Origin: Xenophilus sp. AP218F
Lineage (GTDB): Bacteria > Pseudomonadota > Gammaproteobacteria > Burkholderiales > Chromobacteriaceae
Length of the DNA stretch: 64,000 bases
Direction of reading: 5' to 3'
NCBI GenBank assembly: GCA_002213445.1
Contig: NJIE01000009.1
Span: forward strand, 179,433 to 243,432
Positions within the stretch are counted from its first letter, which is position 1; every line of letters begins with the position of its first letter. The notes below the pieces were generated by a model, which was not told where the DNA came from, searched no databases, and saw only the letters and a list, made by a program, of their open reading frames with translations. Shown piece after piece: positions 47,536-55,565 of the stretch. Both the position numbers and the translations under genes were made by a program.

Positions 47536-49023
47536 TTAGCGGGCGTCCAGCGCCATGTCGTGCTCCGGCTTCTCGGCCGGCTGCTCCAGGGTCATGCGGT
47601 GCAGCCACGGCGCCGCCAGGATGGTGAGCACCGCGATGCCGGCGGTGACCAGGCCAATCTGGGTAAACACATCGCTGTAGATCGCCAGCGTGGCCAACGG
47701 GTCGGTGACGTTCTCCGGCGCGGCAGTCAAACCCGCCACCCAGCCGGCGATGACCGAAGAGGCCGCCGAGGTCAGGAACCAGGCGCCCATGATGAAGCCC
47801 ATCAGACGCTGCGGCACCAGTTGCGCCACCATCGCCAGGCCAAGGCCGGAGATCAGCAGTTCGCCGATGCTCTGCAGCAGATAGCTCAGCACCAGCCAGT
47901 TGGACGACACCATGCCCTGGGCATTGGCGTACTTGGCGCCCAGCGGCAGCACCAGGAAGGCGCCGGCGCACAGCACCATGCCGATGGCGAACTTGTGCGG
48001 CATCGGCAGGCGATTGCCGAGCTTGTTGTAGCACAGCGCCAAGAGCGGGCTGGCCAGCATGATCCAGAACGGGTTCAGCGACTGGAACTGCTCCGGCTGC
48101 ACCGGCACGCCCAGCAGGTCGTGGGTGACGTTGTGGATGGCGAAGAAGTTCAGCGACAGCGGCATCTGGTTGTAGAGCACGAAGAACACGGTCGCCTGCA
48201 GCATCAGCACGAAGGCCACGATCATCTTCTTGCGCTCAGCGCCCTGCAACAGGAAGGTTTCCTTGGCGAAAATGGCGATGATGCCGATGGACAGCGCGGC
48301 CAGCACCAGCTTGGCTATCATCTCGTGCTTGAGCAGCAGCGCGGCCAGCACACAGAACAGCGCCACGCCGGCCAGCACCGCGATCCAGGTGGACAGCTTG
48401 GGCGTCTTGAAGTCGGCCGGCGAACCGTAATCCTTGACCCAGCTGCGCATGAACAGGAAGTTGAGCACGGTGAACAGCATGCCGGCCACCGACAGCGCGA
48501 AGGCGTGGGCGTAGCCGAAGCGGTCGGCCAGCCACGGCGTGGCCAGCATCGACAGCAGCGAGCCGATATTGATGGCCATGTAGTACATGGTGAACGCGCC
48601 GTCCAGGCGCGGATCGTTCTCCTCGTAGCACTTGGACAGCAGCGAGGACGGGTTGGCCTTGAACAGGCCGTTGCCCACCGCCACCGTGCCCATGCCCAGA
48701 TAGAGCAGCATCAGGTTGTCGGCCGAGGCGGTCACCATCGCGTAACCGGCGGTGAGCACCAGCGCGCCCAGCATGATGGTGCGCTTGGTGCCCAGCACCT
48801 TGTCGCCCAGCCAGCCGCCCACCGCCACCAGGCCGTAGACCAGGGCGATGAAGGACGAGAACAGGGTGAAGGAGTCGGCCTCGCGCAAGCCCAGCGCCTT
48901 GACCAGGTACACCGCGAGGATGCCTTGCAGGCCGTAGAAGCCGAAGCGCTCCCAGAATTCGATCGAGAAAATCAGGTAAAACGGCTTGGGTTGCCGCAGG
49001 GGATTGAGTCCAGTCGACGTCAT
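47536..49023 (-). CDS. Proton-dependent oligopeptide (POT) transporter
   Basis: A 495-residue MFS transporter of the POT/PTR family (DtpA/YjdL type) importing di- and tripeptides with protons. The proton-coupling motif ExxERFGFYG is at [13 protein letters not shown], followed by [21 protein letters not shown] and [17 protein letters not shown]. About 14 helices. The start [13 protein letters not shown] at 49023 has AGGAATCG upstream; a longer frame adds 24 unrelated residues. Confidence 0.94.
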   Translation of the reverse strand: MTSTGLNPLRQPKPFYLIFSIEFWERFGFYGLQGILAVYLVKALGLREADSFTLFSSFIALVYGLVAVGGWLGDKVLGTKRTIMLGALVLTAGYAMVTASADNLMLLYLGMGTVAVGNGLFKANPSSLLSKCYEENDPRLDGAFTMYYMAINIGSLLSMLATPWLADRFGYAHAFALSVAGMLFTVLNFLFMRSWVKDYGSPADFKTPKLSTWIAVLAGVALFCVLAALLLKHEMIAKLVLAALSIGIIAIFAKETFLLQGAERKKMIVAFVLMLQATVFFVLYNQMPLSLNFFAIHNVTHDLLGVPVQPEQFQSLNPFWIMLASPLLALCYNKLGNRLPMPHKFAIGMVLCAGAFLVLPLGAKYANAQGMVSSNWLVLSYLLQSIGELLISGLGLAMVAQLVPQRLMGFIMGAWFLTSAASSVIAGWVAGLTAAPENVTDPLATLAIYSDVFTQIGLVTAGIAVLTILAAPWLHRMTLEQPAEKPEHDMALDAR

Positions 49024-49531
49024 ATCGATTCCTAACAAAATATCGACTGCCAGCCGGGCCGGTGGGGAGTTCAACAACGGGCTCGCGTCACACAAGGATT
49101 CGGCAAGCCAGCCATCGCCCAGCTACGCCAAGGTGTGACAGACAATGATGACTGCTGCGGAATCGGCCAGACGTCGACCGTTTCCCGGCAAGCAGGCGCA
49201 AGAAGGCCTGGCTGCAGCAGCGCAATAGAAAGCAAACAAAATCTATTGATGAAGCAACTTCGCAGCGCTGTCAACGAGAAACCCGCCATAAACTGTTGTT
49301 TTTTGCCGGACAAAAGACAAGTACCTCGCAATATCCGGCATATAAATGGATGAAAATTAGAATTATCTAATTCTCAGTGGAAAGTTCTGAAGGAATCTTC
49401 GGAAAATTCGCAACAATCTTGCAAAAAACCGGCTGTGCCATCCTGGCCGCACAAGTATAGTTTTTATAAAAACCATGTCGCGCCAGCTTAATTCCCGGCT
49501 ATTGAAACCAGCCGTCCCGCCCCAAGGGGCG
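49024..49531. other. 508-base intergenic region with AT-rich palindromes
   Basis: The region lies between the POT transporter start and the LysR stop, both on the minus strand, so it should contain the transporter promoter. It turns AT-rich after 49215 and contains the perfect inverted repeats AATTAGA-atta-TCTAATT (49355-49372) and GTTTTTATAAAAAC (49460-49473). No protein-coding frame with a good ribosome site was found; a small RNA is possible. Confidence 0.5.
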
Positions 49532-50446
49532 CTAGCCGGCGGCCCGCAAGCGCTCGCCTATCGCCGCGCAATGCCGGCGCAGCAAGTCGGCGAAACGCTG
49601 CGGCAAGGGCGAGGCCGGCCGATGCAGCGGCTGCAGCAACTGGACGGAGAAGGGAATCGACACGGCCAGTCGGCGCCAGAGCAGCCCTCGCTGGGCATAG
49701 TCCAGCGCGGTGAGCGGGTTGACGATGGCAAGACCCATGCCCTCGGCCACCATGGCGCAGACCGCGGCGGCGCTATGGGTTTGCAACACCAGCCGCCGCG
49801 CGACCCCGCAGGCAGCGAACCAGGCGTCGGCCTGCTGGCGATAGCTGTCGCTGGCCGCCAGGCTGACGAAGGGCTGGCCGGCGAAATCTTCGGCGCAAAG
49901 CACGGCCTTCGCCAGCAGCGGGTGGCCCGGCGGCAATACGCACACCTCGTCGGCCGCGAGCAAGATTTCGCCGCGCGTCCCCGCCGGCGCGTGCAGGCTT
50001 TCGCTCAACCCCAGATCATGGCGCTGGGCCGACAACCACTCCTCCAGCAGCGGCGATTCCTGCGGCGCGATGTCCAGGCTGACTTCGGGCAACTCGCGCA
50101 GGAACTCGGCGCACACCGCGGGCAACAGCGATTGAGCGAACACAGGCAAGCAGGCCACCGACAACTGGCCATGGGCGAAGCCGCGAATGGCGGCGGCGCT
50201 GGCCACGATGCGCTCCAGGCCGATATAGCTGCGCTCCACTTCGGCGAACAGCTGCAAGGCTTGCGCCGTGGGCCGCAGCCGGCCGCGGCTGCGCTCGAAC
50301 AGAACGATGCCGGAGAGCTGTTCGCAACGCGCCAGCTCGCGGCTGACCGTGGGCTGCGAGGTGCGCAGCAGCAGGGCGGCCTCGGTGACGCTGCCGGTGG
50401 TCATCACGGCGCGGAAGACTTCGATATGGCGCAGGCTGAGGGACAT
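49532..50446 (-). CDS. lysR: LysR-type transcriptional regulator, probable lysA activator
   Basis: A 304-residue LTTR. N-terminal helix-turn-helix LRHIEVFRAVMTTGSVTEAALLLRTSQPTVSRELARCEQ; effector domain with GQLSVACLPVFAQSLLPAV and EGMGLAIVNPLTAL. Divergent from lysA with a 119-base gap, the arrangement of E. coli lysR-lysA, where LysR with diaminopimelate activates lysA. The start at 50446 (MSLSLRHIEV) is preferred over an upstream ATG. Confidence 0.9.
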   Translation of the reverse strand: MSLSLRHIEVFRAVMTTGSVTEAALLLRTSQPTVSRELARCEQLSGIVLFERSRGRLRPTAQALQLFAEVERSYIGLERIVASAAAIRGFAHGQLSVACLPVFAQSLLPAVCAEFLRELPEVSLDIAPQESPLLEEWLSAQRHDLGLSESLHAPAGTRGEILLAADEVCVLPPGHPLLAKAVLCAEDFAGQPFVSLAASDSYRQQADAWFAACGVARRLVLQTHSAAAVCAMVAEGMGLAIVNPLTALDYAQRGLLWRRLAVSIPFSVQLLQPLHRPASPLPQRFADLLRRHCAAIGERLRAAG

Positions 50447-50565
50447 GGCGAAGGCGGGCGAAGGCAAACCCATATCATAAATGAAAGACCTGGCCACAAA
50501 TTGATATTTTATTTTGTCCGCGCCTGCGGCGATGATGAGGACAATACCGCTTCAGGACTTGCCCG
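50447..50565. promoter_or_regulatory. lysR/lysA divergent promoter
   Basis: This 119-base gap contains an AT-rich core (ATTGATATTTTATTTTG near 50499-50515) with possible -10 elements. Repeats TTGTCC and GGACAA around 50514-50542 form an inverted pair, a possible LysR-binding feature (inference). Confidence 0.5.
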
Positions 50566-51801
50566 ATGAAACTGTTCACCGCCCCCGCCATCGCCGCCCT
50601 CGCCCGCGATTACGGCAGCCCGCTCTGGGTCTACCACGCCGATACCATCCGCCAGCGCATTGCCGAGCTGAAAAGCTTCGACGTGATCCGCTACGCGCAA
50701 AAAGCCAATTCCAACATCCATATCCTGCGCCTGATGCGCGCGGCCGGGGTCAAGGTGGACGCGGTATCGCTCGGCGAGCTGGAACGGGCGCTGGCCGCCG
50801 GCTACCGCGCCGACGGCGAAGAGCCGTCCGACATCGTCTTCACCGCCGACGTGCTGGACCGCGCCACGCTGGCGCGGGTGGCCGCGGAGAACATTCCGGT
50901 CAACGCCGGCTCCATCGACATGCTGCGCCAGCTGGGCGAGGCCTCGCCCGGCCACAAGGTATGGTTGCGCGTGAATCCGGGCTTCGGCCACGGCCACAGC
51001 CAGAAAACCAACACCGGCGGCGAAAACAGCAAGCACGGCATCTGGCACGCCGATCTCGCCGCGGCGCTGGCCGTCATCCGCCAATACCGGCTGCATCTGG
51101 TCGGCATCCACATGCACATCGGCTCCGGCGTCGACTACGGCCACCTGCAACAGGTCTGCGGCGCGATGGTGGAACTAACGGCGCGGCTGGACTGCGACAT
51201 CGAAGCCATCTCCGCCGGCGGCGGCCTGTCCATCCCCTACCGCGACGGCGACAGCCGCATCGACGTCGATCATTACTTCCAGCTGTGGGACGCCGCGCGC
51301 CGCCAGATCGAGAGCCGGCTGGGCCATCCGCTGCGGCTGGAAATCGAGCCGGGCCGTTTCCTGGTGGCCGAAGCCGGCGCGCTGATCGCCGAGGCGCGGG
51401 CGGTGAAGGACATGGGCTCCCGCCATTTCGTGCTGGTGGACGCCGGCTTCAACGACCTGATGCGCCCGTCGCTGTATGGCAGCTACCACCAGATTTCGGC
51501 GCTGAGCCCGGACGGGGTGGAGAAGAGCGGGCGCGTCCCGACCGTGGTGGCCGGCCCGCTGTGCGAATCGGGCGACGTGTTCACCCAGCAGGAGGGCGGC
51601 ACCGTCGAGCCCCGGCCGCTGCCCGCGGTAGAAGTCGGCGACTTGCTGGTTTTCCATGACGCCGGCGCTTACGGCGCCGCCATGTCCTCCAACTACAACA
51701 GCCGGCCGCTGCTGGCCGAGGCGCTGGTGGACGGCGCCGAGACGCGGCTGATCCGCCGCCGCCAGACCATGGCAGAACTGCTGGCGCTGGAAGCGGTGTA
51801 G
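50566..51801 (+). CDS. lysA: Diaminopimelate decarboxylase
   Basis: A 411-residue PLP enzyme for the last step of lysine synthesis. PLP lysine is in IRYAQKANSNIHILR, HMHIGSGVDYGHL, SAGGGLSIPYRDGD, RLEIEPGRFLVAEAG and GPLCESGDVFTQ. Fold type III with N-terminal TIM barrel. Divergent from the LysR regulator. A perfect 12-bp stem (51812-51839) follows its stop. Confidence 0.96.
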   Translation: MKLFTAPAIAALARDYGSPLWVYHADTIRQRIAELKSFDVIRYAQKANSNIHILRLMRAAGVKVDAVSLGELERALAAGYRADGEEPSDIVFTADVLDRATLARVAAENIPVNAGSIDMLRQLGEASPGHKVWLRVNPGFGHGHSQKTNTGGENSKHGIWHADLAAALAVIRQYRLHLVGIHMHIGSGVDYGHLQQVCGAMVELTARLDCDIEAISAGGGLSIPYRDGDSRIDVDHYFQLWDAARRQIESRLGHPLRLEIEPGRFLVAEAGALIAEARAVKDMGSRHFVLVDAGFNDLMRPSLYGSYHQISALSPDGVEKSGRVPTVVAGPLCESGDVFTQQEGGTVEPRPLPAVEVGDLLVFHDAGAYGAAMSSNYNSRPLLAEALVDGAETRLIRRRQTMAELLALEAV

Positions 51802-51811
51802 CCCTCAATGC

Positions 51812-51839
51812 GACAAGGCCGGGCATCCCCGGCCTTGTC
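51812..51839 (+). terminator. Hairpin after lysA
   Basis: GACAAGGCCGGG/CCCGGCCTTGTC with CATC loop, ten bases after the lysA stop. There is no T-tract, so termination strength is uncertain; it also faces the convergent BON gene. Confidence 0.65.
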
Positions 51840-51868
51840 AGCGCGCATCCGCCTGTCGCCAGAGGCGA

Positions 51869-52153
51869 TTACGGCTCCATCTTGTTGATCACGAACTTCA
51901 CGCCCGGCACTTTCTCGGCGATCTGGCCGGCCTTGAACATCTGCTGATCGTCGGTCATCTTGCCCTGGATGGTGACTTCGCTCTTCTGGCTGACCACCGT
52001 CAGGTTCAGCGGCTTGAGATCGGCGTCCGCGTCCAGCGCCTGCTTGACGCTGACCGCCAGCTCCTCGTCGCTCGGCGCCGGGGCGTCGGCGAAGGCGCTG
52101 CCAGCGACGCCGGACAACAACAGGGCAGACAACAGTATCACGTGCTTGATCAT
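51869..52153 (-). CDS. Periplasmic BON-domain protein
   Basis: A 94-residue precursor: signal peptide (MIKHVILLSALLLSGVAGSAFA) plus one BON domain (DEELAVSVKQALDADADLKPL, LTVVSQKSEVTIQGKMTDD, IAEKVPGVKFVINKMEP). BON domains (OsmY, Kbp) bind phospholipid or other ligands. The start at 52153 gives a clean signal peptide; the open frame extends 51 codons upstream without similarity. Confidence 0.88.
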   Translation of the reverse strand: MIKHVILLSALLLSGVAGSAFADAPAPSDEELAVSVKQALDADADLKPLNLTVVSQKSEVTIQGKMTDDQQMFKAGQIAEKVPGVKFVINKMEP

Positions 52154-52457
52154 CACAATTCTCCAGTCACTATCGTTGTAATCGGCCGCCGCCTCCGCCG
52201 CGTCCGCAATGAATCCAAACGCGCCGCCTGACGGCGGCGCTTGGGGTGCGGCTATATTACGGCCGAAACTTTTCCGTTTTGTTGCAGGTCGATGACAGCG
52301 ACACATTCGGGCGTTTTCGCCACAGCCGGCGTCAAGGAAGCCGGGCCGCTCTCGCGCGGGAAAGCCCGCGCGCGGCTCCCGCCCGCGCCGCCGACAGCGT
52401 AAAATCGTCCGATCCCCTACCCGACGGCCGCCACGGCCTCAGCGAAAAGCGCGAACA
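52154..52457. other. Intergenic region between the BON gene and mltA
   Basis: A 304-base divergent region. A hairpin GCGCCGCC/GGCGGCGC lies at 52221-52240, and a TATATT (52251-52256) could be a -10 for mltA. The rest is GC-rich and shows no coding or RNA signal. Confidence 0.45.
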
Positions 52458-53690
52458 ATGTTGAAAAAATGGCTCTGCCTTCTTCCCCTCCTGATTCTGG
52501 CCGGCTGCTCCAGCACCACCGCGCCCACCAGCCGGCCCGGCCCGGCCGGCGGCCAGACTTCCGCCCCCGCCGCCTTGCCGTCCTGGAACCAGCAAGCGCT
52601 GGGCGACACCCTGCAGGGCATGCGCCAAAGCTGCAAGGCGCTGACCCGCAAGGCCGGCTGGCGCGAGGTATGCCAGCAGGCCGGCCAGCTGCGCGCCGAT
52701 GACGCCGCCGCGGTGCGCCAGTTCTTCGAAACCCGCTTCACCGCCTGGAAACTGAGCGACGGCAACCGCGACAGCGGCCTGATCACCGGCTATTACGAGC
52801 CGCTGCTCAGCGGCAGCCGCTCGCGCAGCGAACGCACGCCGTGGCCGGTGTACGGCGCGCCCGCCGACCTGTACAGCGTGGACGTGCCCGCGTCCCAGCG
52901 CGGCAAGTCCACGCTGCGCGCCAAGCGCGTCGGCGCCAACCGCCTGGCGCTGGCCGCCGGCGGCGACATCGAAATCCGCCCCGGCGACTTCGCCGCCGAC
53001 CCGCGCGGCAGCCGCCTCAAGGGGCGCCTGAGCGGCTCGCGCCTGCTGCCCTACTACACCCGCGCCGAGATCAACCAGGGCAAGCTGAACGGCAGCGCGC
53101 CGGTCATCGCCTGGGTGGAAGACCCGGTGGAACTGTTCTTCCTGCAGGTGCAAGGCTCCGGCCGCATCCAGCTGGAAGACGGCAGCTTCCTGCACGTCGG
53201 CTTCGCCGATCAGAACGGCTATCCCTACCAATCGATAGGCAAGTGGCTGGTCGATCAGGGCGAGATGAAGCTGTCCGACGCCTCGATGCAGGGCATCAAG
53301 GACTGGCTGGCGAAGAACCCGCAGCGCCGCGACGAGCTGTTCGCGGTCAACCAGAGCTACATCTTCTTCAAGCCGCTCTCCGGCGACGACGGCGGCCCGG
53401 TCGGCGCGCTCGGCGTGCCGCTGACCGGCGGCTACAGCATCGCCGTCGATCCGCGCTACATTCCGCTGGGCGCGCCGGTTTACCTCGCCACCACCTGGCC
53501 GCATTCGAATGACCCGCTGGTGCGGCTGGTCCACGCCCAGGACACCGGCAGCGCCATCAAGGGCGCGGTGCGCGCCGACCTGTTCTGGGGCTACGGCACC
53601 GAGGCCGGCATGTACGCCGGCCGCATGAAGCAGCAAGGCAATCTGTGGCTATTGCTGCCCAAGGGCATGCAGCCGACCGACAGCCTGTAA
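52458..53690 (+). CDS. mltA: Membrane-bound lytic murein transglycosylase A
   Basis: A 410-residue lipoprotein: signal peptide with lipobox LILAGC, so lipid-anchored to the outer membrane. MltA double-psi barrel features: SGLITGYYEPLLSGS, LPYYTRAEIN, AWVEDPVELFFLQVQGSGRIQLEDG and the catalytic Asp region VHAQDTGSAIKGAVRADLFWGYG. It cleaves peptidoglycan glycan strands. Confidence 0.95.
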   Translation: MLKKWLCLLPLLILAGCSSTTAPTSRPGPAGGQTSAPAALPSWNQQALGDTLQGMRQSCKALTRKAGWREVCQQAGQLRADDAAAVRQFFETRFTAWKLSDGNRDSGLITGYYEPLLSGSRSRSERTPWPVYGAPADLYSVDVPASQRGKSTLRAKRVGANRLALAAGGDIEIRPGDFAADPRGSRLKGRLSGSRLLPYYTRAEINQGKLNGSAPVIAWVEDPVELFFLQVQGSGRIQLEDGSFLHVGFADQNGYPYQSIGKWLVDQGEMKLSDASMQGIKDWLAKNPQRRDELFAVNQSYIFFKPLSGDDGGPVGALGVPLTGGYSIAVDPRYIPLGAPVYLATTWPHSNDPLVRLVHAQDTGSAIKGAVRADLFWGYGTEAGMYAGRMKQQGNLWLLLPKGMQPTDSL

Positions 53691-53710
53691 GGCTAACGTC
53701 GCTCCCCGCC

Positions 53711-53736
53711 GGGCCTGCCGTGCAGGCCCGTTTTTT
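53711..53736 (+). terminator. Terminator after mltA
   Basis: GGGCCTGC/GCAGGCCC with a CGT loop, followed by G and TTTTTT, 20 bases after the stop. Confidence 0.9.
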
Positions 53737-53910
53737 CGCGCCCGCCGCCTGAGGCGCCGCCACATTCGCTTTTCTCCGTTTCGGCCTCGCTTCAATTCGC
53801 CGCCTGTACATCTGCACCGACCACGTTTCCCCAACCGCCGGCGGCAAAAAAATCCCTGCCCAGCCTTTGCCGCCGCAGCCCTTGCCCCACGGGCATTTCG
53901 CCTGGAAATT

Positions 53911-54003
53911 TCGATATTTTATTAGCATATCGATATATTCAATCTTGACGATATTGATCAGAATCAAATCCGGACTAACGCGGACGAATGTACGATTTTC
54001 GAA
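53911..54003 (+). promoter_or_regulatory. FNR/ANR-type promoter of the tyrosine-decarboxylation genes
   Basis: TTGATCAGAATCAA at 53954-53967 is a perfect match to the FNR/ANR consensus TTGAT-N4-ATCAA. TACGAT (53991-53996) is a plausible -10, which puts the box centre at about -42 from the predicted start, the class-II activation position. Three CGATAT repeats (53912, 53931, 53949) spaced 18-19 bases lie upstream or overlapping and may bind a second regulator. The rest of the 53737-54050 gap is AT-rich and non-coding. Confidence 0.7.
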
Positions 54004-54050
54004 ATTTTTAATTTTCACGTTTTAATTTCGTTAATCGATGGAGTTCAGCA

Positions 54051-55520
54051 ATGACGACAACTGACAAGGCGCCGGCAAAAATCAGCGTCTTTACCTTCGT
54101 CATGATCACCGCCGCAGTCGTGGTCAGCGTTCGCACGCTGCCCATGACCGCGCAGCCGGGCATGATGACCTTGTTCCTGACGCTGGCAGCCGCGCTGCTG
54201 TTCCTGGTGCCGACCGCGCTGGTATCGGCCGAATTGGCCACCGCCTGGCCGCAAGACGGCGGGCTGTTCATCTGGGTGCGCGAAGCCTTCGGCGAGCGCA
54301 TGGGGTTCGTCGCGGTGTGGATGCAGTGGATCCAGATGGTGTTCGGCATGACGTCCATCATCATGATCATCGCCGCCACCTTCGCCTACGTGCTGGACCC
54401 TGCTCTGGCCAGCAACAAGATGTACATGTTGGCGATGATCGTCGGCATCTGGTGGGCCTGCACGCTGGTGAACATGCGCGGCGTGAAGACCCTGGGCTGG
54501 GTGTCCACCATTTGCGTGAGCCTGGGCGTGTTCCTGCCGGGCATCGTGCTGATCCTCTGCGGCATCGCCTATCTTGCCGGCGGCAATCCGATCATGACCG
54601 ACGTATCCTGGACCTGGAACAACCTGGTGCCGAGCTTCAGCGATAGCGGCACCCTGGGCCTGTTCATCGGCTTCATCTTCGTGGTGATGGGCATGGAAGT
54701 GTCCGCCTCCAACGTGTCGTCGATCAAGGACGCCCGCCGCAACTACCCGATCGCCATCATCCTGGTGTCGGTGATCATGGTGCTGCTGTCGGTGATCGGC
54801 TCGGCCGCCATCTTCGTGGCCATCCCGAAGGAAAAGATCTCGATGACCGCCGGCCTGATGCAGGCCTTCGAGCTGTACTTCAACCAGTGGGGCATGGGCT
54901 GGCTGGCGCCGGTGATGGGCCTGTGCATCGGCCTCGGCCTCGTCGGCCAGGTGAACTCCTGGGTGCTGGGCCCGGTGCGCGGCCTGCAAGCCACCGCCGA
55001 TTCCGGCGCGCTGCCCGAGTTCCTGCAGAAGACCAACGCCCACGGCGTGCCGGTGACCCTGGTGCTGATCCAGGCCTTCGCCATCACCATCGTCGGCATC
55101 CTGATCACCGTGATGCCCAACGTCGACAACTTCTACTTCATGCTGATGGGCCTGACTGGTCTCGTCTATCTGGTGGCTTACCTGTTCATGTTCTCCGCCG
55201 CCATCTATCTGCGCTACAAGCGCCCGGACGTGGAGCGCAGCTTCAAGGTGCCTGGCGGCAACGCCGGCATGTGGGTCTGCGCCGGCCTGGGTCTCGCCAT
55301 GTCGCTGCTGGCCGGCTACCTCGGCTTCATCCCGCCGGGCAGCTTCCAGGGTTCCGCCCATGAATATCTGGAATTCCAGTTCATCGGCCTCGCCGTCATG
55401 CTGGTCATCCCCTTCCTGGTGTACGCCTACGGCCAAAAGGCCAAGCAGGCTCGCGTTTCCGCGGGCGTGGCGCCCAGCGCCTCTCCGGCCGCCAAGGCGC
55501 GTTCCGCCGAAGGCAAATAA
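54051..55520 (+). CDS. APC-family amino-acid antiporter (probable tyrosine/tyramine exchanger)
   Basis: A 489-residue transporter with about 12 helices. The N-terminal VFTFVMITAAVVVSVRTLPMTAQPGMM, AELATAWPQDGGLFIWVREAFGERMG and FIFVVMGMEVSASNVSSIKDARRNYP blocks match the glutamate:GABA-type antiporter branch of the APC superfamily. This branch includes tyrosine/tyramine exchangers. A decarboxylase gene follows after 45 bases, so precursor/product exchange is likely (inference). Controlled by the FNR-type promoter. Confidence 0.88.
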   Translation: MTTTDKAPAKISVFTFVMITAAVVVSVRTLPMTAQPGMMTLFLTLAAALLFLVPTALVSAELATAWPQDGGLFIWVREAFGERMGFVAVWMQWIQMVFGMTSIIMIIAATFAYVLDPALASNKMYMLAMIVGIWWACTLVNMRGVKTLGWVSTICVSLGVFLPGIVLILCGIAYLAGGNPIMTDVSWTWNNLVPSFSDSGTLGLFIGFIFVVMGMEVSASNVSSIKDARRNYPIAIILVSVIMVLLSVIGSAAIFVAIPKEKISMTAGLMQAFELYFNQWGMGWLAPVMGLCIGLGLVGQVNSWVLGPVRGLQATADSGALPEFLQKTNAHGVPVTLVLIQAFAITIVGILITVMPNVDNFYFMLMGLTGLVYLVAYLFMFSAAIYLRYKRPDVERSFKVPGGNAGMWVCAGLGLAMSLLAGYLGFIPPGSFQGSAHEYLEFQFIGLAVMLVIPFLVYAYGQKAKQARVSAGVAPSASPAAKARSAEGK

Positions 55521-55565
55521 GCCCGGCCGTCCGCTTCAAGATCACTCATTCAAAGGTTGCTTCTC

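Noticed and set aside
49475..50569. Plus-strand frame covering lysR
   Set aside because: LysR on the minus strand has clear helix-turn-helix and effector domains; the plus-strand product is low complexity.
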